A stretch of DNA of 37,456 nucleotides, from the NCBI GenBank assembly GCA_045601805.1, contig JAZSAJ010000033.1:1-37456 (forward strand), in the 5' to 3' direction. The notes under the pieces are model-generated. The model was not told the origin of the DNA and ran no database searches. It saw nothing but the letters and a program-made list of their open reading frames with translations. The stretch comes from SIG607 sp045601805 (GTDB lineage Bacteria; Bacillota; Clostridia; Oscillospirales; Acutalibacteraceae). Shown here piece after piece: positions 21,176 through 29,478 of the stretch (positions within the stretch are counted from its first letter, which is position 1; every line of letters begins with the position of its first letter). Made by a program: the position numbers and the translations under genes.

Positions 21176-21670
21176 ATGAAAAAGAAACAAACTTTATTTT
21201 TGGTTTATTCGGCGCTTATTGCGGCTTTGTACGCTTCGCTTACCTTAATAAATCCGCTCTCATTTGGGCAACTTCAGTTTAGGGTTTCAGAAGTATTAAC
21301 CGTTTTAGCAGCATTACACCCTGCGGCAATTGTTGGGCTTAGTGTTGGTTGCTTAATTTCAAATCTTGCATCGTTTTTACCGCTTGATATGATTTTTGGC
21401 ACTGCAGCAACACTGCTTTCGGCGGTTTTTGCTTGGCTGCTTAGAAAGATAACATATAAAGGAATCCCTGTTTTATCGTGCTTTATGCCGGTTATTTTTA
21501 ACGCCGTTATAATTGGCGCGGAACTTTGTGTTTACGCGGGTGACTTTAGTGCGCCTACCTTTTTACTTAGCGCTCTTTATATTGCAATAAGCGAAACCGT
21601 GCTTTGCGCGGCGGGGCTTAGTTTCTTTCCGCTTTTTCAAAAACTTCATAACAAATTCTTTACAAAATAA
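21176..21670 (+). CDS. queT: QueT family queuosine-precursor transporter
   Basis: This 164-residue, very hydrophobic protein has about five to six membrane segments. The QueT (COG4708) pattern is clear: LINPLSFGQLQFRVSEVLTVL, HPAAIVGLSVGCLISNL and PLDMIFGTAATLLSAV. QueT is a substrate-binding S-component used with the ECF energy-coupling module to import preQ1 or a related queuine precursor for tRNA modification. No ECF module or other queuosine gene is in the window. The ATG at 21176 has GAGGA 7 bases upstream. There is almost no room for a promoter after the ferredoxin hairpin, so expression may depend on read-through. Confidence 0.92.
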   Translation: MKKKQTLFLVYSALIAALYASLTLINPLSFGQLQFRVSEVLTVLAALHPAAIVGLSVGCLISNLASFLPLDMIFGTAATLLSAVFAWLLRKITYKGIPVLSCFMPVIFNAVIIGAELCVYAGDFSAPTFLLSALYIAISETVLCAAGLSFFPLFQKLHNKFFTK

Positions 21671-21694
21671 AAAAGACCTTTCGGTCTTTTTTTT
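21671..21694. terminator. Bidirectional terminator between queT and a glycosyltransferase
   Basis: AAAAGACC (21671-21678), loop TTTC and GGTCTTTT (21683-21690) are followed by more T. It begins directly at the queT stop and ends at the stop of the convergent minus-strand gene, serving both. Confidence 0.92.
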
Positions 21695-22592
21695 ATTTTA
21701 TTATATAAATAATATCGCCTATTCGTTCTTTTATACTAAAGAACGAATAATTTTTATTAAAAAGAATTTTAATTAGCCCTTTTAAGTCTTTGTTTTTTAA
21801 GCAGTTATACCGTTTTTCTAAAAAATCTTTAAGGGCAACATTATTTTCATATTTGCAAATTTCTTTTACAGCGCCAAATTTTTCGGCGGCAATTTCTTCC
21901 CTGCTTTGTTTTTTACCGTTAAACCCAAGAGTGTTGTTTTGATGTTGGCGGTAATAAACCAGTTTTTCATTTAAAAAGTAAAGCCCACCTTTTGCCGCTG
22001 CCGCAAGGCAAAGTTCCCAATCGTGCGGTAAAATGCTTTGGCTTTTTTGACAAAACTCTTTTGCTAAACTCTTTCTTACCGCAACGGCGCACCCGGGCGC
22101 AATATTGCCGTGCAAAACGGTTTTTAGCGAAACACGGGCACTTTCGCCGTCTTTTATGTTTTTGCTTATAAGGCCGTAATTTGAGCCTTTTTGAGTATCA
22201 CTAATTTCTTTGCCGTTTTCATTGGTTAAACAAAAAGAAGTTGCCAACGCCAAACAGTCGCTATGGATTTTAAAGAAATCAACCATTTTTTCAATTTTAT
22301 CTTCTGCCCAAATATCGTCTTGGTCGCAAAGAAAAATTATATCGCCTGTGCACTTTGACACTGCCTCTTTAAAGTTTGCCATAAACCCTAAATTTTGCGC
22401 GTTTTTATAAACTACAGTGGAAAGAGAATTAGTGCTAATAAAATCATTAACAATTTCCATTGTGTTATCCTGTGAACAGTCGTCGCAAATTACAACTTCA
22501 TCGGGCTGTTTTGTTTGGGATTTTAAAGAATTTAGCAGTTCTTTTATATAACAACTACCGTTATAAGTGGCAAGCGCAACAGAAATTTTCAT
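21693..22592 (-). CDS. Family 2 glycosyltransferase (rhamnosyltransferase-like)
   Basis: This 299-residue single-domain GT-A enzyme has SVALATYNGSCYIKELLNSL at the N-terminus, ICDDCSQDNT for nucleotide-sugar binding and IIFLCDQDDIWAEDKI as the metal-binding block. WELCLAAAAKGG and YYRQHQNN follow in the acceptor domain. The 'DQDDIW' and 'YRQH..N' blocks are typical of rhamnosyltransferase-like family 2 enzymes that decorate surface polysaccharides. Substrate is not determined. The ATG at 22592 follows AAAGGAAAG. It is a single gene, with a convergent neighbour (queT) and a divergent tRNA. The C-terminal 40 residues are rich in Lys, Asn and Phe. Confidence 0.9.
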   Translation of the reverse strand: MKISVALATYNGSCYIKELLNSLKSQTKQPDEVVICDDCSQDNTMEIVNDFISTNSLSTVVYKNAQNLGFMANFKEAVSKCTGDIIFLCDQDDIWAEDKIEKMVDFFKIHSDCLALATSFCLTNENGKEISDTQKGSNYGLISKNIKDGESARVSLKTVLHGNIAPGCAVAVRKSLAKEFCQKSQSILPHDWELCLAAAAKGGLYFLNEKLVYYRQHQNNTLGFNGKKQSREEIAAEKFGAVKEICKYENNVALKDFLEKRYNCLKNKDLKGLIKILFNKNYSFFSIKERIGDIIYIIK

Positions 22593-22611
22593 TTTCTTTC
22601 CTTTCTGTGAA

Positions 22612-22640
22612 TTGACAAATTCACAAATTTAGGGTAATAT
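22612..22640 (+). promoter_or_regulatory. Promoter of tRNA-Arg
   Basis: TTGACA (22612-22617), a 17-base spacer and TAATAT (22635-22640) form a strong promoter. The transcript should start near 22647, nine bases before the mature tRNA. Confidence 0.85.
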
Positions 22641-22655
22641 ATTGTTTGTTGATAT

Positions 22656-22732
22656 GCGCTTGTAGCTCAGCAGGATAGAGCGTCCGCCTCCTAAGCGGAA
22701 GGTCGGGGATTCGAATTCCTTCAAGCGCGCCA
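22656..22732 (+). tRNA. tRNA-Arg (anticodon CCT)
   Basis: A full cloverleaf can be drawn. Acceptor GCGCTTG (22656-22662) pairs with CAAGCGC (22722-22728). The D-stem is GCTC/GAGC, and the anticodon stem is TCCGC (22683-22687) with GCGGA (22695-22699). The loop CTCCTAA places anticodon CCT at 22690-22692, and the T-loop is TTCGAAT. The terminal CCA (22730-22732) is encoded. The tRNA reads AGG arginine codons, a minor codon in these genes. The gene is a single transcription unit with promoter and terminator. Confidence 0.97.
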
Positions 22733-22768
22733 AAAAAACCTTGAATTACTTCAAGGTTTTTTGTTTTT
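22733..22768. terminator. Bidirectional terminator after tRNA-Arg, also at the end of galE
   Basis: AAAAAACCTTGAA (22733-22745), loop TTAC and TTCAAGGTTTTTT (22750-22762) abut the tRNA CCA end. A further T-run follows. The outer A-run makes it usable on the minus strand for galE, whose stop is at 22768. Confidence 0.93.
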
Positions 22769-23781
22769 TATTCACAAAACCCATTCGGGTTATTTTTTTG
22801 CCAACGCCAAGTATCTTGGCACATTCTGTCAATATCGTATTCTGCTTCCCAACCAAGAAGTTCTTTTGCCTTAGTAGCGTTTGCATAAACTTCGTCGGGG
22901 TCACCGGGGCGGCGCGCAGTAATTACATAAGGAATTTCCATATTTGCCGCTTTATTAAATGCATCTTTAAGTTGAAGCACAGAAACACCGTTACCTGTGC
23001 CTAAGTTAATTGCTTCGCAGCCAACATTTTTAAGCGCCCAATTAGTTGCGGCAACATGGCCTTTTGCCAAGTCAACAACGTGTATGTAATCCCTTACACC
23101 TGTTCCGTCAACCGTGTTATAGTCGTTACCAAAAACATTAAGATGTTCGCGGCGGCCAACTGCAACCTGCGAAATATAAGGCATAAGGTTATTGGGAATA
23201 CCTTTGGGGTCTTCGCCAATTGTACCGCTTTCGTGCGCGCCAATGGGGTTAAAGTAACGCAAAATTGCTATAGACCAAGTGTTATCACTAACAAAAAGGT
23301 CACGAAGCATTTCTTCAATAAACAATTTTGTTCTGCCGTAAGGGTTAATTGCGCCAAGGGGCATTGTTTCAACCAACGGCATTTCTTTTGCAACACCGTA
23401 AACCGTTGCCGAAGAAGAAAATACAATTTTCTTAACCGAAAATTCTTTCATAACCTCAAGCAAATAAATTGTGCTTATAAGGTTGTTATCGTAATATTCA
23501 ATTGGTTTTGCAACACTTTCGCCAACCGCCTTAAGACCTGCAAAATGAATAACCGATTCAATTTTGTTTTCACTAAAGATTTTTCTTAAAGCATCTTTGT
23601 TTCTAATGTCTTCTTCATAGAATTTAACCTTTTTACCGGTAATTTTTTCTACCCTGTAAAGAGATTCTTTGCAGCTGTTATCAAGGTTGTCTACCACAAC
23701 AATTTCATACCCTGCATTAAGCATTTCAACACAAGTGTGAGAACCAATATAACCTGCGCCGCCTGTAACTAAAATAGCCAT
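22768..23781 (-). CDS. galE: UDP-glucose 4-epimerase
   Basis: ATG 23781 is preferred over the in-frame GTG at 23790, since GGAG lies 8 bases before the ATG but touches the GTG. The 337-residue protein has the NAD-binding GGAGYIGSH (7-15), SSSATVYG with the catalytic serine/threonine, NPYGRTK with the Tyr-x3-Lys pair, and RYFNPIGAH and VRDYIHVVDLA blocks. It interconverts UDP-glucose and UDP-galactose, supplying sugars for surface polysaccharides and galactose use. It fits with the two glycosyltransferase genes nearby, although each is a separate unit. Its promoter must lie in 23791-23885, shared with the divergent dnaD-like gene, but I cannot assign it. Confidence 0.97.
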   Translation of the reverse strand: MAILVTGGAGYIGSHTCVEMLNAGYEIVVVDNLDNSCKESLYRVEKITGKKVKFYEEDIRNKDALRKIFSENKIESVIHFAGLKAVGESVAKPIEYYDNNLISTIYLLEVMKEFSVKKIVFSSSATVYGVAKEMPLVETMPLGAINPYGRTKLFIEEMLRDLFVSDNTWSIAILRYFNPIGAHESGTIGEDPKGIPNNLMPYISQVAVGRREHLNVFGNDYNTVDGTGVRDYIHVVDLAKGHVAATNWALKNVGCEAINLGTGNGVSVLQLKDAFNKAANMEIPYVITARRPGDPDEVYANATKAKELLGWEAEYDIDRMCQDTWRWQKNNPNGFCE

Positions 23782-23805
23782 TTTTTTCACTCCGTTAAAT
23801 TTTAT

Positions 23806-23834
23806 TTGATTAACTTACAGATATATGATATAAT
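23806..23834 (+). promoter_or_regulatory. Promoter of the dnaD-dnaI-like operon
   Basis: TTGATT (23806-23811), a 17-base spacer and TATAAT (23829-23834) form a plausible promoter in the 100-base gap between galE and the dnaD-like gene. Confidence 0.65.
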
Positions 23835-23885
23835 AATTTTCACAAAATTACAACCTTTATTTTGGTTTTTTGGGGATATAAATTT

Positions 23886-24788
23886 ATGAATTACACCTTA
23901 AATCAAGCGTTACTGGGCAAAGCATTTGTTTTGCCTGCCGAAATTGCCGATAAACACCTAAAACTTGCCACGCGTGACCAACTGCGTGTAATTCTTTATG
24001 TTTATCGTAACTGTGCTAATTTGCCAACCGTTAAGGAAATTGGCGAAGCGCTGAATATGGCTACAGGCGAAGTGAGTGATGCTTTACTTTATTGGCAAGA
24101 TGCAGGTGTAATTGTTACGGAAAACCGCGAAAGCAAGTTACATAAAAAAACTTCTGCCAAAGCCGAAGCCGAAAAACCCACGCGTGAAGAAATTGCTGCT
24201 TTTGGCAAAACGGACGAGCGTTTAATGTTTTTATTTTCTGAAATACAGTCACGCCTGTCCCGCCCTTTGCGCCAAAGCGAAGCTTCTACTTTTGCTTGGA
24301 TGTATATTGAAGAAGGTATGGATGTTTCGGTTATTTTAATGCTTGTTGAATATGCTTTAGGGTTAGACAAAGCCAACATTCGCTTTATGGAAAAAACGGC
24401 TATTGCTTGGCTTGACGCAGGCGTTGACGGTATTGCTTCGGCAGAAGAATTTATTGCAAGAAACGCTAAAGAAGAAATGTGCCAAAAACTGTTTTGTTCG
24501 GCTTTTGGCATTAAAGACCGCAAACTTAACAAAACCGAGCGCGAACTTGCGGTTTTGTGGGTAAACAATTACGGGTACGACCGAAAACTTTTAGAAGCGG
24601 CTTACGACATTTGTGTTGACACCACAGGAAAATACAATATAAAATACATTAAAGGCATTATTGACCGTTGGCATAAAGACGGCATTACTTCGGTTGACCA
24701 AATTAAAGAACAACCAAAAAAAGCAAAAAACGGCGACTGGGATTCAACCGATAAAGAACTATTAGAACTGCTAATAAATAGTGATTAA
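23886..24788 (+). CDS. DnaD-domain replication initiation protein
   Basis: ATG 23886, with GGGGA 9 bases upstream, is taken instead of an in-frame codon at 23862; this gives 300 residues. The N-terminal part (about 1-90) resembles the winged-helix DnaD/DnaB-N region: LATRDQLRVILYVYRN and LPTVKEIGEALNMATGEVSDALLYWQDAGVI. The C-terminal half contains DnaB_2/DnaD-like helices, ending in YNIKYIKGIIDRWHKDGI, which carries the family 'Y.x..I...W' pattern. Such proteins remodel DNA and help load the replicative helicase at primosome assembly. It pairs with the ATPase gene that follows after 12 bases. An alternative is a phage-like DnaD homologue, but no phage genes are near. Confidence 0.86.
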   Translation: MNYTLNQALLGKAFVLPAEIADKHLKLATRDQLRVILYVYRNCANLPTVKEIGEALNMATGEVSDALLYWQDAGVIVTENRESKLHKKTSAKAEAEKPTREEIAAFGKTDERLMFLFSEIQSRLSRPLRQSEASTFAWMYIEEGMDVSVILMLVEYALGLDKANIRFMEKTAIAWLDAGVDGIASAEEFIARNAKEEMCQKLFCSAFGIKDRKLNKTERELAVLWVNNYGYDRKLLEAAYDICVDTTGKYNIKYIKGIIDRWHKDGITSVDQIKEQPKKAKNGDWDSTDKELLELLINSD

Positions 24789-24800
24789 AAGGGGTAAAGT

Positions 24801-25754
24801 ATGGCTTTTTCACAAAACATAATTAAAGAAGCAATACAAATTAAAAACAATGAAGTAAAAAAACGGGAGCAGGCGTATTACGACTTGCTAAATTCCGTTA
24901 TGCTTAAAAACCAAAGAATTGCAGAGATTGATAAGGAAATTTCTATTCTGGGCACTACCGCCGTAAAACTTTCCCTTTCGGGCAAAACCGAAGAAATTAA
25001 AGAACTGGCAAAGGAAAATACTGCTTTATGCGAAGAAAAAGCAAACATTTTAAAGCAAGAAAATGTTACGCCCTTTACCTGCCTTTGCCCTGTTTGTAAT
25101 GACACAAATTATGTAAACGGTTATTTGTGCAATTGTGTAAAGGAAATTGCTAAGGAACTGTCACTTAAAGAATTTTACAAAAATATTCCAAACAGCGACT
25201 GCAGTTTTGAAAATTTTTCTACCAATTATTACCCCGAAAGCGCAAGACCTAAAATGGAAAAGATTTTTTACTTTGCAAAAGACTATGCCGAAAACTTTAA
25301 TAAAAATTCGGGCAATGTGCTTTTTATGGGCAAATGTGGTCTTGGTAAAACCCATTTATCTTTAAGTATTGCAAAAACTGTAATTGAGAAGGGCTATAAT
25401 GTGGTGTACGGTTCTGCGCAAAACCTATTTAGTGATGCCGAAAAAGAGCATTTTTCTTATTCGGCAGTTACCGAAAACACCGACGCGTTACTTAACTGCG
25501 ATTTACTTATAATTGACGATTTGGGAACCGAATTTTTAAACAACTTTACTTCTTCCCTGTTTTATAACATTGTAAACACCCGTATTTTAAACAAAAAATC
25601 AACCGTAATAAACACCAACCTTACCTTTGAAGAACTTACCGACCGCTACAGCGCAAGAATTACCTCGCGTTTTATTGGCGAATACGCCTTAAAACAATTT
25701 TTAGGCAATGATATAAGGCAAATTAAAGCGGTTGAAAAACTTAATAAAGAATAA
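24801..25754 (+). CDS. Helicase loader ATPase (DnaI/DnaC-like)
   Basis: This 317-residue protein has an N-terminal helical, charged region and a cysteine cluster (C94, C96, C99, C110, C112) that probably binds zinc, as in DnaI. The AAA+ domain has Walker A GKCGLGKTH (177-185), Walker B DLLIIDDLGTE (234-244), VINTNLTFEEL as sensor I, and SRFIGEYA with the arginine finger region. It loads replicative helicase onto DNA together with DnaD and DnaB. The start is ATG 24801 with AAAGGGGT upstream. It ends the operon at a strong terminator. Confidence 0.93.
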   Translation: MAFSQNIIKEAIQIKNNEVKKREQAYYDLLNSVMLKNQRIAEIDKEISILGTTAVKLSLSGKTEEIKELAKENTALCEEKANILKQENVTPFTCLCPVCNDTNYVNGYLCNCVKEIAKELSLKEFYKNIPNSDCSFENFSTNYYPESARPKMEKIFYFAKDYAENFNKNSGNVLFMGKCGLGKTHLSLSIAKTVIEKGYNVVYGSAQNLFSDAEKEHFSYSAVTENTDALLNCDLLIIDDLGTEFLNNFTSSLFYNIVNTRILNKKSTVINTNLTFEELTDRYSARITSRFIGEYALKQFLGNDIRQIKAVEKLNKE

Positions 25755-25781
25755 AAAACCGAGGCAATGCCTCGGTTTTTT
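25753..25781. terminator. Bidirectional terminator overlapping a convergent stop codon
   Basis: CCGAGGC (25759-25765) and GCCTCGG (25769-25775) with A- and T-runs on the outside enclose loop AAT. It serves the helicase-loader gene and, on the minus strand, the convergent beta-propeller gene whose stop (25780-25782) lies in its tail. Confidence 0.93.
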
Positions 25782-26454
25782 AATTTATTACATAAACGCC
25801 GTTTTCGCTTAAAACAAATTCGTTTCGGCCCACTTTTAAAAATTTTTTTGGGGCTATGGGCAGTTCTTTATAGGTGTTTAGTGAATAGTTTGTTAAATTA
25901 AGTTTCACAATTGAATTGCTTTCTTTATTTGAAATATAAGCGTTATCGTATTCAATAAAAATATCGCAGGGCGATTTAAAGGGTGAACTTTCGCCACCGC
26001 CAATTCGCAGTTCTTCACGCATTGTGTTTACATTATAACGCACAAGAACATTTTTTTCACAAAAAGCGCACCAAATTTTATCTTCGTGCAGTGCTATTGC
26101 CGACGGTATTTCACCGGCGTAAAAAAGTTTGCCAAAGTAAAGGTAACCGGCATCGGTATCAAGAATTTTAATATCGCCGTTTTCTTCGGCAATAAGCATT
26201 TGTTCACCTGGGAAAACAACCACTTTACTGCTAACATAGTTTTCCGTTTGCAAACAAAACGCCTTGTGGTCGGGGCCGAACTTTGACATTAAATAAATGT
26301 GTTTTGCAACATTTGTGGTTTTGCCGTTTTCGTTTTGATACATCATAAAGGCAACCCTTGTTTGATTACCAACTTGCTCAATTACATAAGGAAAAACAAT
26401 TCCGTTATCGCTTTTAACAATATCAAGCACTTGCCCTTCAAACAACAGTTTCAC
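25780..26454 (-). CDS. Uncharacterised beta-propeller-like (NHL/YVTN-type) protein
   Basis: I do not recognise a named family. The 224-residue protein starts at GTG 26454. It has no signal peptide or membrane segment, so it is probably cytosolic. Repeats of about 40-45 residues have the look of propeller blades: 'MLIAEENGDIKILDTDAGYLYFG', 'KIWCAFCEKNVLVRYNVNTMREELRIG', 'NAYISNKESNSIVKLNLTNYS', 'RNEFVLSENGVYVIN'. The pattern is an aromatic/hydrophobic strand, a turn with Asn or Asp, and 'I(V/L).(L/Y)(N/D)'. Perhaps four to five blades fit, so it may be a partial propeller or dimerise. It has its own promoter, and its Shine-Dalgarno is a run of seven G. It follows a long enzyme operon on the same strand. 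Function unknown. Confidence 0.75.
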   Translation of the reverse strand: MKLLFEGQVLDIVKSDNGIVFPYVIEQVGNQTRVAFMMYQNENGKTTNVAKHIYLMSKFGPDHKAFCLQTENYVSSKVVVFPGEQMLIAEENGDIKILDTDAGYLYFGKLFYAGEIPSAIALHEDKIWCAFCEKNVLVRYNVNTMREELRIGGGESSPFKSPCDIFIEYDNAYISNKESNSIVKLNLTNYSLNTYKELPIAPKKFLKVGRNEFVLSENGVYVIN

Positions 26455-26487
26455 AGTTCTACCCCCCCTTTTTTTAATAATAAAAAT

Positions 26488-26516
26488 ATTGTACTACAAA
26501 GTTGTTAAAAATTCAA
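26488..26516 (-). promoter_or_regulatory. Promoter of the beta-propeller-like gene
   Basis: On the minus strand TTGAAT (26516-26511), a 17-base spacer and TACAAT (26493-26488) fit a SigA promoter. The -35 lies inside the 3' end of the upstream gene. The leader then holds A7 (26475-26469) and G7 (26468-26462); the G-run is 7 bases before the GTG start and serves as the Shine-Dalgarno. Confidence 0.65.
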
Positions 26517-27776
26517 TAACCCTTTTTTTAACATACTGTTTGCCGCCAAAAGCACCCCTGTACTTGCGCTATGAAAGTTAAGTCCGCCCTGCATCCACGC
26601 CGCATAGGGTTCCCTTAAAGGAGCATCGGCAGAAAGTTCAATAGAAGCGCCCAATGTAAAAGCACCTGCCGCCATTATAACTTTATCGTTATAACCCGGC
26701 ATATCCCACGGTTCAGGTTTAACAAACGAATCAACAGGCGCACCGCTTTGCATACCTTCACAAAAGGCAATTAAAGATTCGGGGTTATTTAGCACCACCG
26801 CCTGAATAATATCTGCCCTTATTTCACGCGGTGCAGGTGTAACGGTGTAGCCAAGATTGTCAAACAAAAACGCGGTGTAAACGGCGGTTTTAAGCGCTTC
26901 GCCAACAACATGTGGCGAATTAAACACACCCATAAAAAGTTCGCGGTTGTGCCCAAGTGTTGCACCAACCTCTTTGCCAACACCAGGCGCAGTTAAACGG
27001 AATGCGCACATTTCAACTAAATCTGCCCTGCCTGCTATGTAACCGCCCGTTTGAGCAATGCCGCCGCCCGGGTTTTTAATAAGCGAACCGGCAATTAAAT
27101 CGGCACCAACTTCTGTGGGTTCTTTTTCTTCTACAAATTCGCCATAGCAATTATCAACCATAATTATTGTGTTGGGGCTAACCTCTTTAACGGCTTTGCA
27201 AATTTCTTCAATTTCTTTAACCGTTAAACTGTGTCTTAAACTGTATCCGCGCGAACGCTGAATATAAACCATTTTATAATTATCATTTTTAAGTTTTTCT
27301 ACAGTTGTATTAATGTCAACATTTTCACCGTTTAATAAATCAACCTGGTGATAAATTACGCCAAAATCTTTAAGTGAGCCCGAAACAAAGCCATCAATTC
27401 CCAAAACATCAATTAAGGTATCGTACGGTCTGCCAGTAACACAAAGCATTTTGTCACTAGGCCTTAAAACGCCGAACAAAGCAACCGTTAACGCGTGAGT
27501 GCCCGAAACAAAGTTATGGCGAATTATTGAATCTTCTGCGCCCATACAGTCTGCCCATACTTTTTCAAGTGTTTCACGGCCTGCATCATTATAGCCATAG
27601 CCCGTTGAAATACCAAGGTGACATTCGCTAACCCTATTTTTAATAAAGGCAGAAAGCACCTTTTGTTGATTATATTTTGTGGTTTTATCAATTTGTGCAA
27701 AAATATCTTTGGCCTCATTTAACACACTTTCGCTTAATTTTTCAAGTTTTTCATTAATACTAAAAAATGAATTCAT
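26505..27776 (-). CDS. Methionine gamma-lyase-like PLP enzyme (YnbB/aluminium-resistance family)
   Basis: ATG 27776 is chosen because GGGAGAG lies 6-7 bases before it; an in-frame TTG at 27791 overlaps the upstream gene. The 423-residue protein belongs to the Cys/Met-metabolism PLP family known as YnbB or 'aluminium resistance protein'. Blocks are HLGISTGYGYNDAGRETLE, FVSGTHAL, CVTGRPYDTL, MVDNCYGEFVE and SLIKNPGGGIAQTGGY with the PLP lysine (about K234). It may cleave methionine or related sulfur amino acids; the true reaction in Firmicutes is not settled. It is the last gene of a long minus-strand operon, 2 bases after the GNAT gene. Confidence 0.9.
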   Translation of the reverse strand: MNSFFSINEKLEKLSESVLNEAKDIFAQIDKTTKYNQQKVLSAFIKNRVSECHLGISTGYGYNDAGRETLEKVWADCMGAEDSIIRHNFVSGTHALTVALFGVLRPSDKMLCVTGRPYDTLIDVLGIDGFVSGSLKDFGVIYHQVDLLNGENVDINTTVEKLKNDNYKMVYIQRSRGYSLRHSLTVKEIEEICKAVKEVSPNTIIMVDNCYGEFVEEKEPTEVGADLIAGSLIKNPGGGIAQTGGYIAGRADLVEMCAFRLTAPGVGKEVGATLGHNRELFMGVFNSPHVVGEALKTAVYTAFLFDNLGYTVTPAPREIRADIIQAVVLNNPESLIAFCEGMQSGAPVDSFVKPEPWDMPGYNDKVIMAAGAFTLGASIELSADAPLREPYAAWMQGGLNFHSASTGVLLAANSMLKKGLLNF

Positions 27777-27778
27777 TA

Positions 27779-28468
27779 TTATCTCTCCCAAACGGCACTT
27801 TTACTAATAGGTAAAAAGCCGTTCTTTTTATAAAATGGTAAATTTTTTTCTTCACAGCAAACAAAAACATCTTCTGTTTTGCTTTGCTTTATTAGTTCGT
27901 TTAAAGCAGCCCTACCTTTTCCATTTAAACGAAAATCGGGCAATACCGCAAGGGCGGTAACAAAGGAAAATTTATTGGTTAAATAAATAACCCCTGACGA
28001 ACAATCACTTAAAAAACACCCTGCTTGTCCGTTATACAACCTATGTGATAAATCAGAAATAAATTCGTCATCGTTACTTACCGTTAAACCGCTTTTTATT
28101 ATTTCTAAAACTTTACGCGGTGTATTGTGGCTTAAAACAGGTGAACTGCTTGTTGTTTGCACTTTTTTGTGCATTAAATAACATTCCTGCTTTTTTAAAT
28201 AGCCCAAATCGGCATCGCTAAAAATGTATTTTGCACCCAAAAACGAAAGAAATTCTTTTATTTCTTCGGTGTTACCGCCGTTTAAATACAAAACTGCGGT
28301 TTCACCGCCAAAAGAAATTAGGGCGGTGGTTTCGCCTTTTTCATTTTTTTGTTCGTAAAAAAGGTATAAATTTTCGTAGTTATGGTAAGCCGTAAAGTTA
28401 CAGTAAATTTTTATTGCGGCGGCATTTTGCGGTATATCCTTTGGAAAAACCTTTAATTTTTGTATCAT
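27779..28468 (-). CDS. GNAT family acetyltransferase-like protein
   Basis: ATG 28468 overlaps the stop of the preceding peptidase by one base (TAATG) and is preferred to an upstream in-frame codon. The 229-residue protein is divergent in its first 120 residues. The C-terminal part has the GNAT acetyl-CoA motif: VTALAVLPDFRLNGKGRAAL (strand, then R-x2-G-K-G) and VFVCCEEKNLPFYKKNGF, the final 'N..FY...GF' signature. It probably acetylates a small molecule or peptide amine. The substrate is unknown; operon partners are M42 aminopeptidases and a PLP enzyme, which suggests amino acid or peptide metabolism. Confidence 0.75.
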   Translation of the reverse strand: MIQKLKVFPKDIPQNAAAIKIYCNFTAYHNYENLYLFYEQKNEKGETTALISFGGETAVLYLNGGNTEEIKEFLSFLGAKYIFSDADLGYLKKQECYLMHKKVQTTSSSPVLSHNTPRKVLEIIKSGLTVSNDDEFISDLSHRLYNGQAGCFLSDCSSGVIYLTNKFSFVTALAVLPDFRLNGKGRAALNELIKQSKTEDVFVCCEEKNLPFYKKNGFLPISKSAVWER

Positions 28469-29478
28469 TATAAAAATTCTCCGCCACAAATTCTGTCTTT
28501 TAATTTCTCGGCCAAAAGTTTCATATTTTCTAAATCACTATAGTCGGCAACGCCAGACTGGGAATGAATATACCTGCAAGGAAGTGACAGTACGGCAGTT
28601 CTTACACCTTCGCGCGTTAGGTGAATTGCACCGCTGTTGTTACCGCCTGCTACGGCATTTTTGCTTTGTGCCAAAACACCGCAGTTTAACAATGCGTTAT
28701 ACAGTTCTTTATCGTAAAGCGTTGCTTTATCCATAAAAGAAACAGCAGGGCCTTGCCCTAATTTACAAACTGTGTCTTCTTCGGCAACACCGCATAAATC
28801 GGCCGCGGTGGTACACTCAAGACAGATGGCAAACTGCGGGTCCACCGCATAAGTTGCGGTTTTAGCGCCCCTTAAACCAACCTCTTCTTGCACAGTAAAG
28901 GTGGCGTAATAATCGTATTCGCTGTCTTCTTGCAAAAGTGAAATAAGCACGCAAACACCTGCGCGGTTGTCTATTGACTTGGCTTTAAAACAGTTTTCAT
29001 TTAGCCACACAAATTCGCTTTCAATAACACCCATATCGCCAATGCTTACGGCGTTTAGCGCTTCTTCTTTATTGTTTGCGCCAATGTCAATATAAAGTGA
29101 ATCTATTTCGGGCAGTTTCTTTTCTTCTTCGCCCTTGCAAAAATGTGCCGGTTTACAACCAATAACACCTGTTATTTGCCCTATTTTTACCTTTGCACCC
29201 AAAAGATTAGCCACGGGAATAGAACCAACATCGCTAAACTTTAAAAAGCCGTCGCAAGTAACACTTGTTATAATTAAACCAACTTCGTCCATATGGGCGT
29301 CAAGCATTAGTTTTGCTTTGGCTTTGTTTTTACCCTTTTTATAGGCAATAATATTTCCTAAAGCATCGGTTCTGTATTCACAGTAATCTTTAATTTTAGA
29401 AATTATAAATTCCCTTACGCTGTTTTCTTCGGAAGACGGACCGTTTAATTGGCAAAGGTTTAAAAGCAATTCTTTCAT
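28468..29478 (-). CDS. M42 family metallo-aminopeptidase (copy 2)
   Basis: This 336-residue co-catalytic metallopeptidase shows LMLDAHMDEVGLII (H62, D64), KSIDNRAGVCVL with the bridging Asp, TFTVQEEVGLRGAK with the catalytic Glu pair, and VAGGNNSGAIHLTREGV near the C-terminus. The M42 family forms tetrahedral particles (TET) that remove N-terminal residues from peptides in the cytosol, but some members act as endoglucanases, so the substrate is not certain. Length is normal. It overlaps the first M42 gene by four bases (ATGA) and the following GNAT by one. Confidence 0.93.
   Translation of the reverse strand: MKELLLNLCQLNGPSSEENSVREFIISKIKDYCEYRTDALGNIIAYKKGKNKAKAKLMLDAHMDEVGLIITSVTCDGFLKFSDVGSIPVANLLGAKVKIGQITGVIGCKPAHFCKGEEEKKLPEIDSLYIDIGANNKEEALNAVSIGDMGVIESEFVWLNENCFKAKSIDNRAGVCVLISLLQEDSEYDYYATFTVQEEVGLRGAKTATYAVDPQFAICLECTTAADLCGVAEEDTVCKLGQGPAVSFMDKATLYDKELYNALLNCGVLAQSKNAVAGGNNSGAIHLTREGVRTAVLSLPCRYIHSQSGVADYSDLENMKLLAEKLKDRICGGEFL

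Noticed and set aside
23056..23589. 177-residue open frame on the plus strand inside galE
   Set aside because: It is antisense to galE, has Cys/Asn/Phe-rich low-plausibility sequence and no ribosome site. It is a shadow of the galE codon pattern.
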